64,000 nucleotides of DNA from Sepiola atlantica (lineage: Eukaryota > Mollusca > Cephalopoda > Sepiida > Sepiolidae): NCBI GenBank assembly GCA_963556195.1, contig OY744553.1, forward strand, positions 6,927,104-6,991,103, in the 5' to 3' direction. Below the pieces are notes generated by a model. That model searched no databases, had not been told where the DNA came from, and worked only from the letters and a program-made list of their open reading frames with translations. Each line of letters opens with the position of its first letter. The stretch's first letter is position 1. Position numbers and translations under genes: made by a program. Below are positions 1 through 11,400 of the stretch, piece by piece.

Positions 1-101
1 ATTTAATTTTCATTAATATAATTGTTTTATTACATGTAATTGTACGTATAAGTGATCTCTAAATAAATGTTTTTTTACTGTCCACCTACTTTTGGCTCAC
101 C

Positions 102-110
<9 letters not shown>
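1..110 (-). mobile_element. Tc1/mariner-type terminal fragment
   Basis: Read on the minus strand, the segment next to the TA tract begins tacagggtgagccaaaagta and continues ggtggacagt, a form typical of terminal inverted repeats of mariner-like elements, which insert at TA. Only one end lies in the window and no transposase frame is present. Confidence 0.45.

Positions 111-148
<38 letters not shown>
105..148. repeat. (TA)n microsatellite
   Basis: About 20 TA units immediately next to the mariner-like end. Confidence 0.95.
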
Positions 149-150
<2 letters not shown>

Positions 151-472
151 CCAGTTTCTTCACTGGCCATACCGCAGCCAGTCTAAATATGGTAAAGCCT
201 ATGTCGCTTCTTGACCACCTTTCTTCCTCCCTCCCCCAACTCTTTCCAGACAAACGAGGACCCCAAAATGACCAAGTTGTTTTCCCCCCAACCATCACAA
301 TTCAGTTACTTCATTCTGACATCAAGCAAAATTTTAGAAACAAAAAGAAAAAAAAAAGTCACTTTTGGTTGATGACTTTTTTGTGTATATTAAAAGAAAA
401 AAGTTGATGATTTTTGTTATTTGTAAGAGAACAGGAATTTATAGGTGTTTTTTGTTTGTTTTGCTTTTTTTT

Positions 473-1078
473 TTTTGAGAGAGAGAGAGAGGGAGAGAGT
501 GCAAAAAAGAGAGAGGAGGGATGCAAATATATATAACCATTTTCCGCGGGTGTTTCATCTCTTTAAAAGGGAACCGTAGGGTGCAAAAAAATTGAAAGAG
601 AAAGAGAAATGGGAGTGCAAAAGAGAGAGGAATACAAGAGAGAGAGAGAAGGGGGGTACAGGAGAGAGAGAGAGAGGGGTACAAGAGAGAGAGAGGGGGT
701 GCAAAAACTAAACAGGAGGTGCAAGAAAGATGTGCAAAAAAATAGAGAGGGGTGCAAAAAATAGAGAGGGGTGCAAGACAGAGATGGGTGCAAGAGAGAG
801 AGATGGGGGGTACAAGAGAGAGAGATGGGGGGTACAAGAGAGAGATGGGGGGTACAAGAGAGAGATGGGGGGGTACAAGAGAGAGATGGGGGGTACAAGA
901 GAGAGATGGGGGGTACAAGAGAGAGAGATGGGAGGTACAAGAGAGAGATGGGGGGTACAAGAGAGAGATGGGGGTACAAGAGAGAGATGGGGGGTACAAG
1001 AGAGAGAGAGAGAGAGAGGAGGGTGCAAAAAATAAAGAGGGGTGCAAGAGAGAGATGGGGGGGGTGTAAAAAGGAAAG
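473..1078. repeat. GA-rich minisatellite, ~19-bp unit
   Basis: Degenerate units of the form ggggggtacaagagagagat, clearest from 780 to 1010, grading into GA-rich and gtgcaaaa-containing units on both sides. The many overlapping reading frames here (SLSCTPHL-type repeats on the minus strand, KREMGGT-type on the plus strand) are repeat translations. It lies just beyond the stop codon of the LAPTM4-like gene and may overlap its 3' UTR. Confidence 0.9.
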
Positions 1079-1242
1079 AGAGTAAAAAACACATTTTTAA
1101 AAAAGATCCCCAACATAAATCAGTTTTCTTATGTGAATATTTCAGAGAATAATCAATCAAGTAATATAAAAAGAGCGGCACAAAAATGCGCCGGAGTTTT
1201 CTTCTGTCTCCCCTCAGAGAGGAGGCAACGTTGCCCGGAATT

Positions 1243-1410
1243 TTAGCTGGAGTTGGAAGAGGAGGCAGCAGCGGCGGCGGCAGGCGGTGGTGGCGTAGTA
1301 ATGGTGACCGGCTCGTAAGGGGGTGGTGGGGGGTGTTGGATTGAGGCCTCTGGAATTTGTTCCATCAAAGGAATCTTGATGGCGTCTTCATAACTGGGAG
1401 GAAGCAGCAT
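1243..1410 (-). CDS. LAPTM4: LAPTM4-like, last coding exon (PPxY tail)
   Basis: The acceptor ends in tgttctgcag and the exon opens ATGCTGCTTCCTCCC in phase 0; here ATG is an internal Met, not a start. It encodes 55 residues beginning MLLPPSYEDAIKIPL, then PPPPPYEPV, a run of six alanines and SSSNSS before the TAA at 1243-1245. PPSY and PPPY fit the PPxY consensus for WW-domain binding. The human homologue has LPTYEMAVK and PPPPY at the same place. The Ala/Ser tail is an extension relative to LAPTM4A. Confidence 0.85.
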   Translation of the reverse strand: MLLPPSYEDAIKIPLMEQIPEASIQHPPPPPYEPVTITTPPPPAAAAAASSSNSS

Positions 1411-4400
1411 CTGCAGAACACGAAAACAAAACAGTTGAATTATGTCGTGGTGGGGAGGGAAGGGGGAGGTATGGTTAAAGGGGAGGCGCGGAGATGGGGC
1501 TGAGGCGAGGCGGGGAGATGGGGCTAGGGGGAGATATGGCTAGAGGGGAGGGGGAGATAGGGCTAGGGGGGAGGGGGAGATAGGGCTAGGGGGAGGGGGA
1601 GATAGGGCTAGGGGGGAGGGGGAGATAGGGCTAGGGGGGAGGGGGAGATAGGGCTAGGGGGAGGGGGAGATAGGGCTGGGGGGGATAGGGCTGGGGGAGG
1701 GGGGATAGGGCTGGGGGGGATAGGGCTAGGGGGAGGGCTGGGGGGTGGGTGAGATAGGGCTAGGGGGAGGGGGAGGGTTAGAGGGGAGGGGATAGGGTTA
1801 GAGGGGAGGGGAGATAGGGCTATGGGGAAGATGGGGCTTGAGTGGGGAGATAGGGCTAGAGGGGAAGACATGGCTAGAGGGGAGGTGAAGACAGAGGAAA
1901 GGAATACAAACTTCAAGTCAAAAATTATGTGCGAAATTTTTACTGCAATTTTAAGGTCATGATTATTTTTTATTATTATTGAACCTAAAAACCTAAGTTG
2001 GGAGGTGTGTAGAGAGATGTCTATTTACATTAGTGTTAAACCTCTGCATGTCGGTACAGTCGGAGAAACAGGGAGCAGGGAGGGAGATCCAGAAGCCGGC
2101 AGCACGAGGAAATAGGCTATTGAAGTAGAAGGCTCTCCGGTATTTGGGGACCTCCACAGTGAATGGATGGGATTTAGCTGATTGTCGAGTTGGTCTAGTG
2201 AATTTGCGTCGAGGTGGCACTGGAGCAGCTAGTTCATTGGAGCACAATCCATTGAAGTATTTGTAAAACAAGCACAAGGATGCAACATTGCGGTGGTGGG
2301 ACAGGGGCGGGAGCTTGGTAGACAGTGAGAGACCTATTAGATTAGAAACTCTTTTTTGGACCTTGTCTAAGAGAGAGAGACTAGTGGATGATGCACCAGC
2401 CCAGATGTGGCAACAATACTCCATGCATGGGCGGATGGTGGCTTTGTAGAGATACAAGATAATGTAAGGTGTGAGGAGTTTACTAGCACGGTAGAGGGAG
2501 CCCACTTTCTTTGCGGCAGCCTTGGCAATGTTTTCAATGTATTTGTTTCAATTCATGTTACCTGGATGATAAATTTAATAAAAGAACTTTCTCTTTTTAC
2601 TGATGGATAACCGCTTATCAAGGCTCAGGGACCACTCGAGGGTTAAAAACGGATTGCTGGTTGGACGTTGGTCGCCGTCACAAGATGATTTGAAACAGTT
2701 TCCGGAATTGGAAAAGGATTACTTAAGACGATTTGATAAGTAATTGTTTGCATTAGACTTGAAGACAACGATACTGCAGTCAGTTGGAATGTAGACGCGT
2801 GCTATCTTGTTCCACTTTTAGGATGTTTTAAGAAAGAAACTTTGTTCATGGAAGTTCCGTTAGGCTTTTGGTACAGAGAGAAAGAAAGAGAGAAAGAGAA
2901 ATGAAAATTTTTGCTCTGGTTGTAACCAGACGAGTTCTTGCTGTGAATGTTTTACGGGGGGGGGGGGGGCACGGATTGGAGCTCAGTCGAGCATCGGCAC
3001 ATGTTTTATTGTAACCCACGCATGGGGAGATTGATTTATTTACATTGGAAAACGAAGTAAAAAAATTTTTTTTATAAAAATTAAAAAAAATACTAGCCCC
3101 CCTACAACAAAATTAACAAAAAAAAAGAACTAGGGACAAATAACTTTGATCTATACAATGAGGAACAAGGGAGATAATCTGATCGCGGTCTGACAGTTCC
3201 TCTTTGTAAGACATTCGCAGCAAGAACTCGTTTTATTACCACAACTACAAAGAACTCTTCTTTTTCCACTGGTATTCACTAAAACATTTTTTAAAGATTG
3301 CAATGGAACTCAGTTTTATTAATGTTTTTGTGCGTCAAGAGATAAGAAAGTTTGAAGTGCTTCACCTCCGTGTCTGGGTCCACTCTGTAGGACCGGGTTG
3401 AATTTCGATAAGCCGAAACCATTTGTGCATACTTATAGCAAGCCCAAACGACACTCAGGAAATAAGCCTGGAAAAGAAAAGGAAGAAAAGAAATAAAATA
3501 CATTAGAAAAACGGAAATGAAATGAAGGGGAAATAAAGAACGAAAAAAAAACGAAAATAAAAAGAAAAATGGCAAAAACTACAAAAATGAAAATAAAAGA
3601 AAATGAAAAGAGAAAACAAACAAAAGAGGAAAAGAAAGGAAAATAGGAAACAAAAAAAAAAGGAAAAAAAACTAGAAACGAAAAGAAAATTTTTAAAAAA
3701 TAGAAAAAAAAAATTTTTTTAAATACAAAAAAAAATGGATAAAAAAAATTAAAAATAAAAAAAATTATTTTTTAAAATAGATACTAATTTTTTTTTAAAT
3801 AGAAACAAAAAAGAAAATAGAAAAAAATAGAATAAAAAAAATAAACAAAGAAAATAGAAAAAAAAGAAAAACAAAAACTGAAACAAAAATAATAGAAAAA
3901 AAATTAAAATAAAAAATTGAAACAAAAAAGAAAATAGAAAAAAAAAATAGAACAAAAAAAAATAAACAAAAAGAAATAGAAAAAAAAATAGAACAAAAAA
4001 AAATAAACAAAAGAAATAGAAAAAAAATAAAAATAAAAAATTGAAACAAAAAAAGCTACAATTATTTTTACGTGCTTTAAAACATGAATTAAAGAAAAAA
4101 AGGAAAAAAATGTACGGAAAAATAAATAAGAAGGTGATAAAAAAATTTTTTTTTTTTTTTAAATGGAAGTTTTGCGCTTCAGATCACGTCTAAAAAAAAT
4201 CCCTGGACAGAGTTTTAATAAAGATCTTATCTGCCGCTTCACGTTTTTTTATATTTCCAACAACGCTCAGTTGTGACAACGACACATTGTCAATTAGGGA
4301 TGACCATAATGCACTTTTAGTTCAGTTGCAGATGAGAAAAAGGAAGCGGTGACGACGACGGATGATACAACAACACTTACCCGTAAAAACAACAGCAGAA

Positions 4401-5345
4401 CAAAGAAAGTGACGATCAACAACATCAGCAAATCGCTGTCCATTTCCAAAATTCGTTGAAATCCGGGACAATTTTCCTGTAAAAAAAAAAAAAAATTAAT
4501 ATAGAAATCGGCAATAAACCGTGAACATGCATCAGCATTAACAGAAGATCGCAAGCAATCAAAATATGCCGGTCTTCGACATATTCGTGTTCCAACCGAT
4601 CGCCATGGAGACAAGTGACGCAATAGGCCCTGTCACGCGCGACTTCCTTCACAGTCTTGGTCTATTAATGACATGACACACCGGGAACTACGGTGAATTG
4701 ACTTGGCTTTACGAGCGCCTCTCAATCATCACTATTTGAAGAAACGCCTTCAGCCTGCTCTTGGCCAACCAAGCCAAGCAGGACATCCGATAAAACTTCC
4801 TGATATTTGCATATTGGTTTTGCAAAATGACATTTTATTAATTAACTATTATTTCTTGTTATTTATTGAATAATTTTTATATTACTAATAAAGAAACAAT
4901 GCTTTATAATAATGGTGTTAATTTGCATATTGGTTTTGAAAAAGAACATTTTATTAATTAACTATTATTTGTTGTTATTTATTGAATAAATGTTTTTATA
5001 TAGAAGTCACAAAGTTTTGATATTTTATCAGATTTGTATTATCAACATCATTTCTCTTCATATTATTGTGTAAGCAGGGGGAGGAGGGGAGAACGGAATT
5101 ACCCGCATAAAGAATTTCATTGTTTTGTTTTACTCGGCATTGTCCTGGAGCAATAAATGTAAGATTACAGTATTACATTTAAAAGGGAGAACAATGGTAA
5201 ATAAATTACGTTATTGTTTTTGTTTTTTTTCAACACATTAAAAGGAGAGAGGAATGGGCTGGGCGGAGGAGAAAAGGGTGAGTTGGGGAGAGGGACAAAA
5301 AAAATGGGAGAGAGAGAGTAAAAGATAGACAGATAAAGAGACAAC

Positions 5346-5401
<56 letters not shown>

Positions 5402-8400
5402 GAAGTTTTAATATAAAAGTTTCAGTTATTTTTATTGAGAGTCGAGTGAAAGATGGCAGTTCAAAATAAAATAACAGAAAAACTTCTGAATAGATTTACT
5501 CATCAGTTGAAAATATTAGTGTACACCAAAAATTACAGAAAATAAGTGAGTAGAATTTTAATAAAAAATAAAATTAATTTACTATTCGGAGTTCACGAAC
5601 TCTGAATGACAAGCCAGCATGTAGTCTTCATATTAGAAAAAGGGAGATAATCTACGACAAGCTTGGCTTGACATGAATGTCGTTCGGAGCAATGAGCTTA
5701 AAATAAGTCTCAGTCTCTCTCTCTCTTTCCACAACATTTGACCTTACAGCTTACTGGGTGATCATGTTGAATAAATCAGTCATTGTGTGCAAAGATCCTG
5801 TTGTTGAATTACCTAATTGAATAATTAATATGAGAAGCATATCAGATGGATTTTTATTACAGCTATCAAAATTGGCCCCAGTTCAGCAGGATAACACACA
5901 TACACTCAGTGGCGTGAAGACAAAGTATAATTTTGAGTTGACTGAAGTATGAATGTTAAATAACTTTTTGGAACTAAATGATCACAGTGTCAATTCGGTG
6001 ACCTCTTGGGATGGGGGGAGGTCACCCCATATTTATCTCTAAGGAGTTAGATAGAAGAATACCCTTTCGGATAAAAATTTTGAGAAGCAAATCCATTTTT
6101 ATGCGACAATCCATTAAACATTACACCCTTGTCCCATCCTGAAAATCTTAACTCTCGCAACATGTTTGCATTAGATATCACTCCTTTTAGACTTTTGGCT
6201 ATGAGCAATGTGTAGTATCTGTTTTAATACTAAACTTCATTTTCTCTGTGAAACAGAAATCCTTCTAGACTGAGGCAACATTTATTTTTGTCCCAATCAA
6301 GAGTGTCCTTTTTGAGGAGCTGCATTTTCCCCCCACATTAAAAACTGACCTTGCATTTAACTTTGTCCTCGTGGGGGAAGGCCAATAAATAGGGACTCCT
6401 GTTAAAAATATGTGGTGGTCACTATAACTGAAATCGACTTCTCAAAATGAAAAAAATTAATTAAATAATTAATGATAGCTTTTTATTGCAGCTAACCAAA
6501 TGAACTCAGTCCTTGGAGACACAACACACGCGTATGAATGACAATGCCAGCAAGAAGACAAGATATGATTTTGCGTTGGTTATAGTGTTAATGATTCAAT
6601 TATATTTCGAAAACTGAATGATTACATTGTCTCAATTCGTTGGCGACAATCAGGTTACGAATTAACGCCCCCATCTCGCGAAGATGAATGCCAACAACTT
6701 GGAACTAATATCAAGACAAAGTATGCTCTAAACCAGGGGCGGGCAACCTTTTCAGAGTGAGGGCCAGATGAGACTTTTGGAAGGAGATCGCGGGCCGGAG
6801 TGAAAAACGAAATCTCAGAATTACTATATTTTGTTTACATGAATAAATTGTACAAAAATTGCATTGAACACTCTACAAATATGATATTTTTTCTCAGGAG
6901 ACTTCTGTATGTGATGTTATAAAAGGCGCCAACGAAGAGCCATTTTGGAATCCTAAAAAATAATGACGGGAGAAGCAGCAAGTTGATCCAGCATTCGTTT
7001 TGACACACCTCACATAAGTTCTGTTTCATGCCCTATCCTCGTCTCTCGTTTCCTCTTTGCCTCTCTCTTTCTCTTTCTTTATCTCAGGCCAAGGATTTGA
7101 AATTAATAGTTAAAGAAAAATGAAATATGCATGCATCATCGCTCACTGATATTCATACATTTTTATCCCAATGTAAATCTTAATTGAAACCTACTTTTAC
7201 GTCTATGCCACAAAATGATATGAGTTTTACTGGAAGGTCCGCGGGGCGGATTGCAATAATAAAGCATAGCAGGGTGGCGGGCCGGACACTAAGCCTTCGC
7301 GGGCCGGATGTGGCCTGCGGGCCGGAGGTTGCCCGCCCCGGCTCTAAACACTACCTAAACACTAACAATTGCTCTTTGATGTCCAAGAAAGGCGAATTCA
7401 AAGAATATATTCAAAAGATACAGCCAGACAACGAACGCCGTCATCACAGAAAGTTGGTTTCACAAAGACATCAAAGATGTAGAAATCCATGTTGATGATT
7501 ATGTAATCTTTCGATATGACAGAGAAAATGTTAAGGGGTGGTGGAAAAGCAGTCTAACGCCGTCACAGTACCAACTTTCTCATAATACTTACCCAACCAC
7601 CTACTACAATGCTATTCCGAGAGTTTGACTCGAAGGAGAATAGGTTCCACTTGTTGCAATATTATATTGAAAAAAAAAAATTTACATTTAAAAAAGAATT
7701 TCTAATTAAAAAAAAAAATTTTATTTAAAAAAGAATTATATTTTTAAAAAATTTATTTTAAAAAAAATTTATATTAAAAAAAAAAAATAAATTTATATTT
7801 GAAAAAAAATTTATATTTAAAAAAAAATTTATATTTTTAAATATAAATTTTTTTTTAAATATAAATTTTTTTTCAAATATAAATTTTTTTTTTTTTGAGT
7901 ACAAATTTTTGTTTTGAATACAAATTTTTGTTTTGAATATAAATTTTTTTTTAAATATAAATTTTTTAAAAATATAATTCTTCTACATAAATCTTGAAGA
8001 AGAAAACAGAAATTAACTTACAAATCGTTGATTTTGAACGCTAATAATGTACACAACCTCTCAAGCCACCCAGAAAAGGTGTTACGTTTTTTGACGTAAA
8101 AGAAAAAAAAAGATAAAATTATGAAAGGCCCTTACCAGTCCTTGATCTTTTAGCCAAAGTTTGATGTTTGAAGTCAGAGAGAAAGACCCGATGACCGTCA
8201 GACTGCTCAGACAGAAATCAAATACCTGAAGGCTGAAAAAAGGGAGCAGGTAGCCAGGGCGATTCTGAAAGGTGAGAAATAAAAACACAGGTAAGACACA
8301 GGTGAGAAATAAAAACACAGGTAAGACACAGGTGAGAAATAAAAACACAGGTAAGACACAGGTGAGAAATAAAAACACAGGTAAGACACAGGTGAGAAAA

Positions 8401-11400
8401 AAAAACACAGGTAAGACACAGGTGAGAAAACAAATGATCTACTGGAATAATCTTGCTAGTTTCCAAGAATAAACTTTTAAAAAATGTTAAACTTTATTTT
8501 AAAACTAGCAGGGTTACCCGGTGTTGCCCAGGGTCATAAAAAAAAAAAACAACATAGAAGAGGTTAGAAAGTGTGTGCAACATCTTTAGGTGCTTTTTTA
8601 CATTGGGACCCGCGCTAAAAGTCCCGCAGCATCGGTGCTTTCCGGATGTTTACGTTAAACGCCCGACAGTGCCGAATGAAAACTCCGTTGAAAACAGAAA
8701 CGAGGCTGGATTTACAAGCGTGACAAAACAATCACAAAAAATTGTCTAAATTTAAAAAAAAAAAAATTTTCTATATTTTTTTTATTAAACATTTGTACGT
8801 AATAATTTTTTTTTAAAACGGAGAAATAACAGTGAAAAGTTAATCAAGTGTTTTTTTTTTTACGAAAAATTTTTTTTTGTTAACTTTTTTTTTAATGACT
8901 ATTTTTGTTTATTTCAATAGGGTTAATGGGTTATGAATTAGGGTTAGGGCAGTCGGGTTAGGAATTAGGGTTTGGCCAGTCGGGTTAGGAATTAGGGTAT
9001 GGCCAGTCGGGTTAGGAATTAGGGTTTGGCCAGTCGGGTTAGGAATTAGGGTTAGGGCAATTTAATCGCGTTTCAACCAGTTTGTAAGTTTAGCGTTTTA
9101 TTCAGTTTGAATGTCATCTGCTTATTCGTCTCGCTTCGGGGTTTTCCGGTGTTTACCGTAAACTCCCGGAAAGCACCAACGCAGAGGGACGTTTAGTGCG
9201 AGTTCCAATGTAAAAAAGTACCCATCTTTATATTTAAACTTTTATCTCTCTACCTCTCTTTTCCCCTTCCCTGTTTTTCCACATCCCTTTCTCCGACCCT
9301 TCTTTCGCCTCCTTCCAGCCCATTCCTCTTCATGCATTGAAAATAATAATAATAATGTAAGTCATTCACCTCTCCTTTATATAATAATAATAGATAACAT
9401 TGGAAATGGCTGAAAACTACCCCCCCCCCTCCCAGACGAAATTTGGTCCAGTTGACTCCAAAAGAATCAATATATTTTTTTAAATTTATGATATTATTCA
9501 CCCTGGGCAACACTGATCAAGAATATACCAACTTTGTGGCTGTTTGTTTAGTAGTTTTTGACTTTTAGCTGGATACACACATACAAGTACAAGAGACCAC
9601 AAGACAGATATACTATAACATAGTTAACATATTTGGAGCAGCGAGTGAGGACGATCACGGCCAATGCAGTGAACGCACACATGCGGGTTCAAACTTTTGA
9701 AGGGGAGTTTGAATTACCTACTAGACATTATCCTCGAGTGTCTTCGGTCTCTCTGTACAAGGGTTTGTCAGGATAACCTGACATGAGGATACATCCCCTA
9801 GAAGTAAGCCCTGACCAAATATTCAAAATAACAGTATTCGAAGTCCAAATAAGATCTCCTCGACACGACTATACACTGGCCCATATGAGGAATGGTGCAC
9901 CTTCTCGAAGTAATGTTACCTCAAATAACAGCACTTAGCTGGATACTCCACCAGACCAGATGAATTCTTGTCCTGGAATCCGGTAAGACCAAGAGACCAC
10001 AATAAAGATATAGTATGACATAGTTAACGGGTCAATTGGGGAGGAGAAAATTGATGTTCTTAACTTCTTTACTGGTTCGGCATTTGAGAGGTAGAAGAGA
10101 ACTTTAATGGAACACTCAAATATTTATGTATCTCATATGGAGATCAAGTGTTAGCCCCAGGAAAGGGGCTCCTTGATTTCTGAGAACTTCGACTGAAGTA
10201 AAATGAAACAAAAAAAAAAGAGACATACACACAGACAACTGTCCTTTATATAATAGAAGAAGAAAAAAAAGATTAAATTTCCCTGGTAAGAAAAAGAATT
10301 ACAGAAGAGATCAACTCAAGGGAGATAACTCTCAACGTCTTTTTAAACAACAAACAACTTTACCAGTTTACTATTACACAATTGAATGTTGGGAGGTGAC
10401 GGTGGTTAAGTCAATATCGACACGGACTGAAGACCTGGGTGTTCCAAGTTCGAATCCAGTACCACTTGTACTTAGGGATGTTGGCAACCTTCTCGTTGTC
10501 CTTCCCGTAAGTACCCGACGTCTTTCCAGAGATATTTCTAACTAGAAAAACATCGGGAAAACTAATGCCAACACCAGAATCATCTCATTTACATGAAAGA
10601 AGAATTGAATGTTGTGTGAGGGAGAGACTAACTTTTTTTTATCATTATTTTAGTTCAGCTAGTTCTCAGACATCAAGAGGCCCTATCCTATTTATTTGGA
10701 GAGTTTTCCTGTTAATTTATTTGGAACTGCCACATTTCACTTGTGTATGTTTTATAACAAGCCCCGAATAAACTCAAAAAAATGTAAAAATTTATTTTTA
10801 AATTAGATTTCCCTGGCAAGAAAAAGAATTACGGAAGATATCAACTCAAGGGAGATAACTCTCCACATTTTTTTTTTAAACAACTATTCTTCAACAACAA
10901 CTTTACCCGTTTAATATTACACAATTGAATTTTGTGTGAGTGAGAGACTAACCTTGTTTTTCATTAATTTAGTTCAGTTAGTTCTCAGACATCAAGGGTC
11001 CTATCTTGGGGACCCTTGATCTCTGAGTTACATTTATATTCAAAGACTTTTTTTTTTTAAGTTTTAGCAGTTACATAATTACGATCCATTTTTTTTTTGC
11101 ACTTGCATGTTCTCACTCGCGGAGTGATTAGTACGTGGTTCGGTAAGAATACACTTGAATGCCCTTACTCGCGGAAGGATATATACTTTGGGCGAGAAGA
11201 ACGCTGTTCGCATGGGAGACAATTTCAGTTTCTGCCCAAGCCTGTCTCCCCGCAAATTATAAAGTCACTTTGGAGATGTCACTGCGACAAGACGTCATAT
11301 CTCGCTTCTCGCCTCTAGCAATGGCTTTGCTAGAGAGATAAAACTAATGGACTCAATTCCATTTTTCTAATAGCTGTACGTCGGCGTACTCAACGTATTT

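Larger units (their letters stand above)
8500..9610. repeat. Dispersed repeat interrupted by a transposon
   Basis: The left part starts actagcagggttacccggtg and ttgcccaggg; the right part (from about 9490) has caccctgggcaacac and then tagctggatacacac. A related start, actagcagggtgaccc, occurs at 41383. The 8589-9222 element is inserted into it. Confidence 0.5.

Noticed and set aside
473..1116. Several overlapping long frames (SLSCTPHL and KREMGGT repeats)
   Set aside because: Translations of the GA-rich minisatellite on both strands, with no conserved domain.
8935..9060. Interstitial telomere (TTAGGG)n
   Set aside because: TTAGGG words occur only within a longer 28-31 bp unit; there is no uninterrupted hexamer run.
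9250..9513. 87-codon minus-strand frame
   Set aside because: Low-complexity translation across a dispersed repeat, with no motif or splice support.
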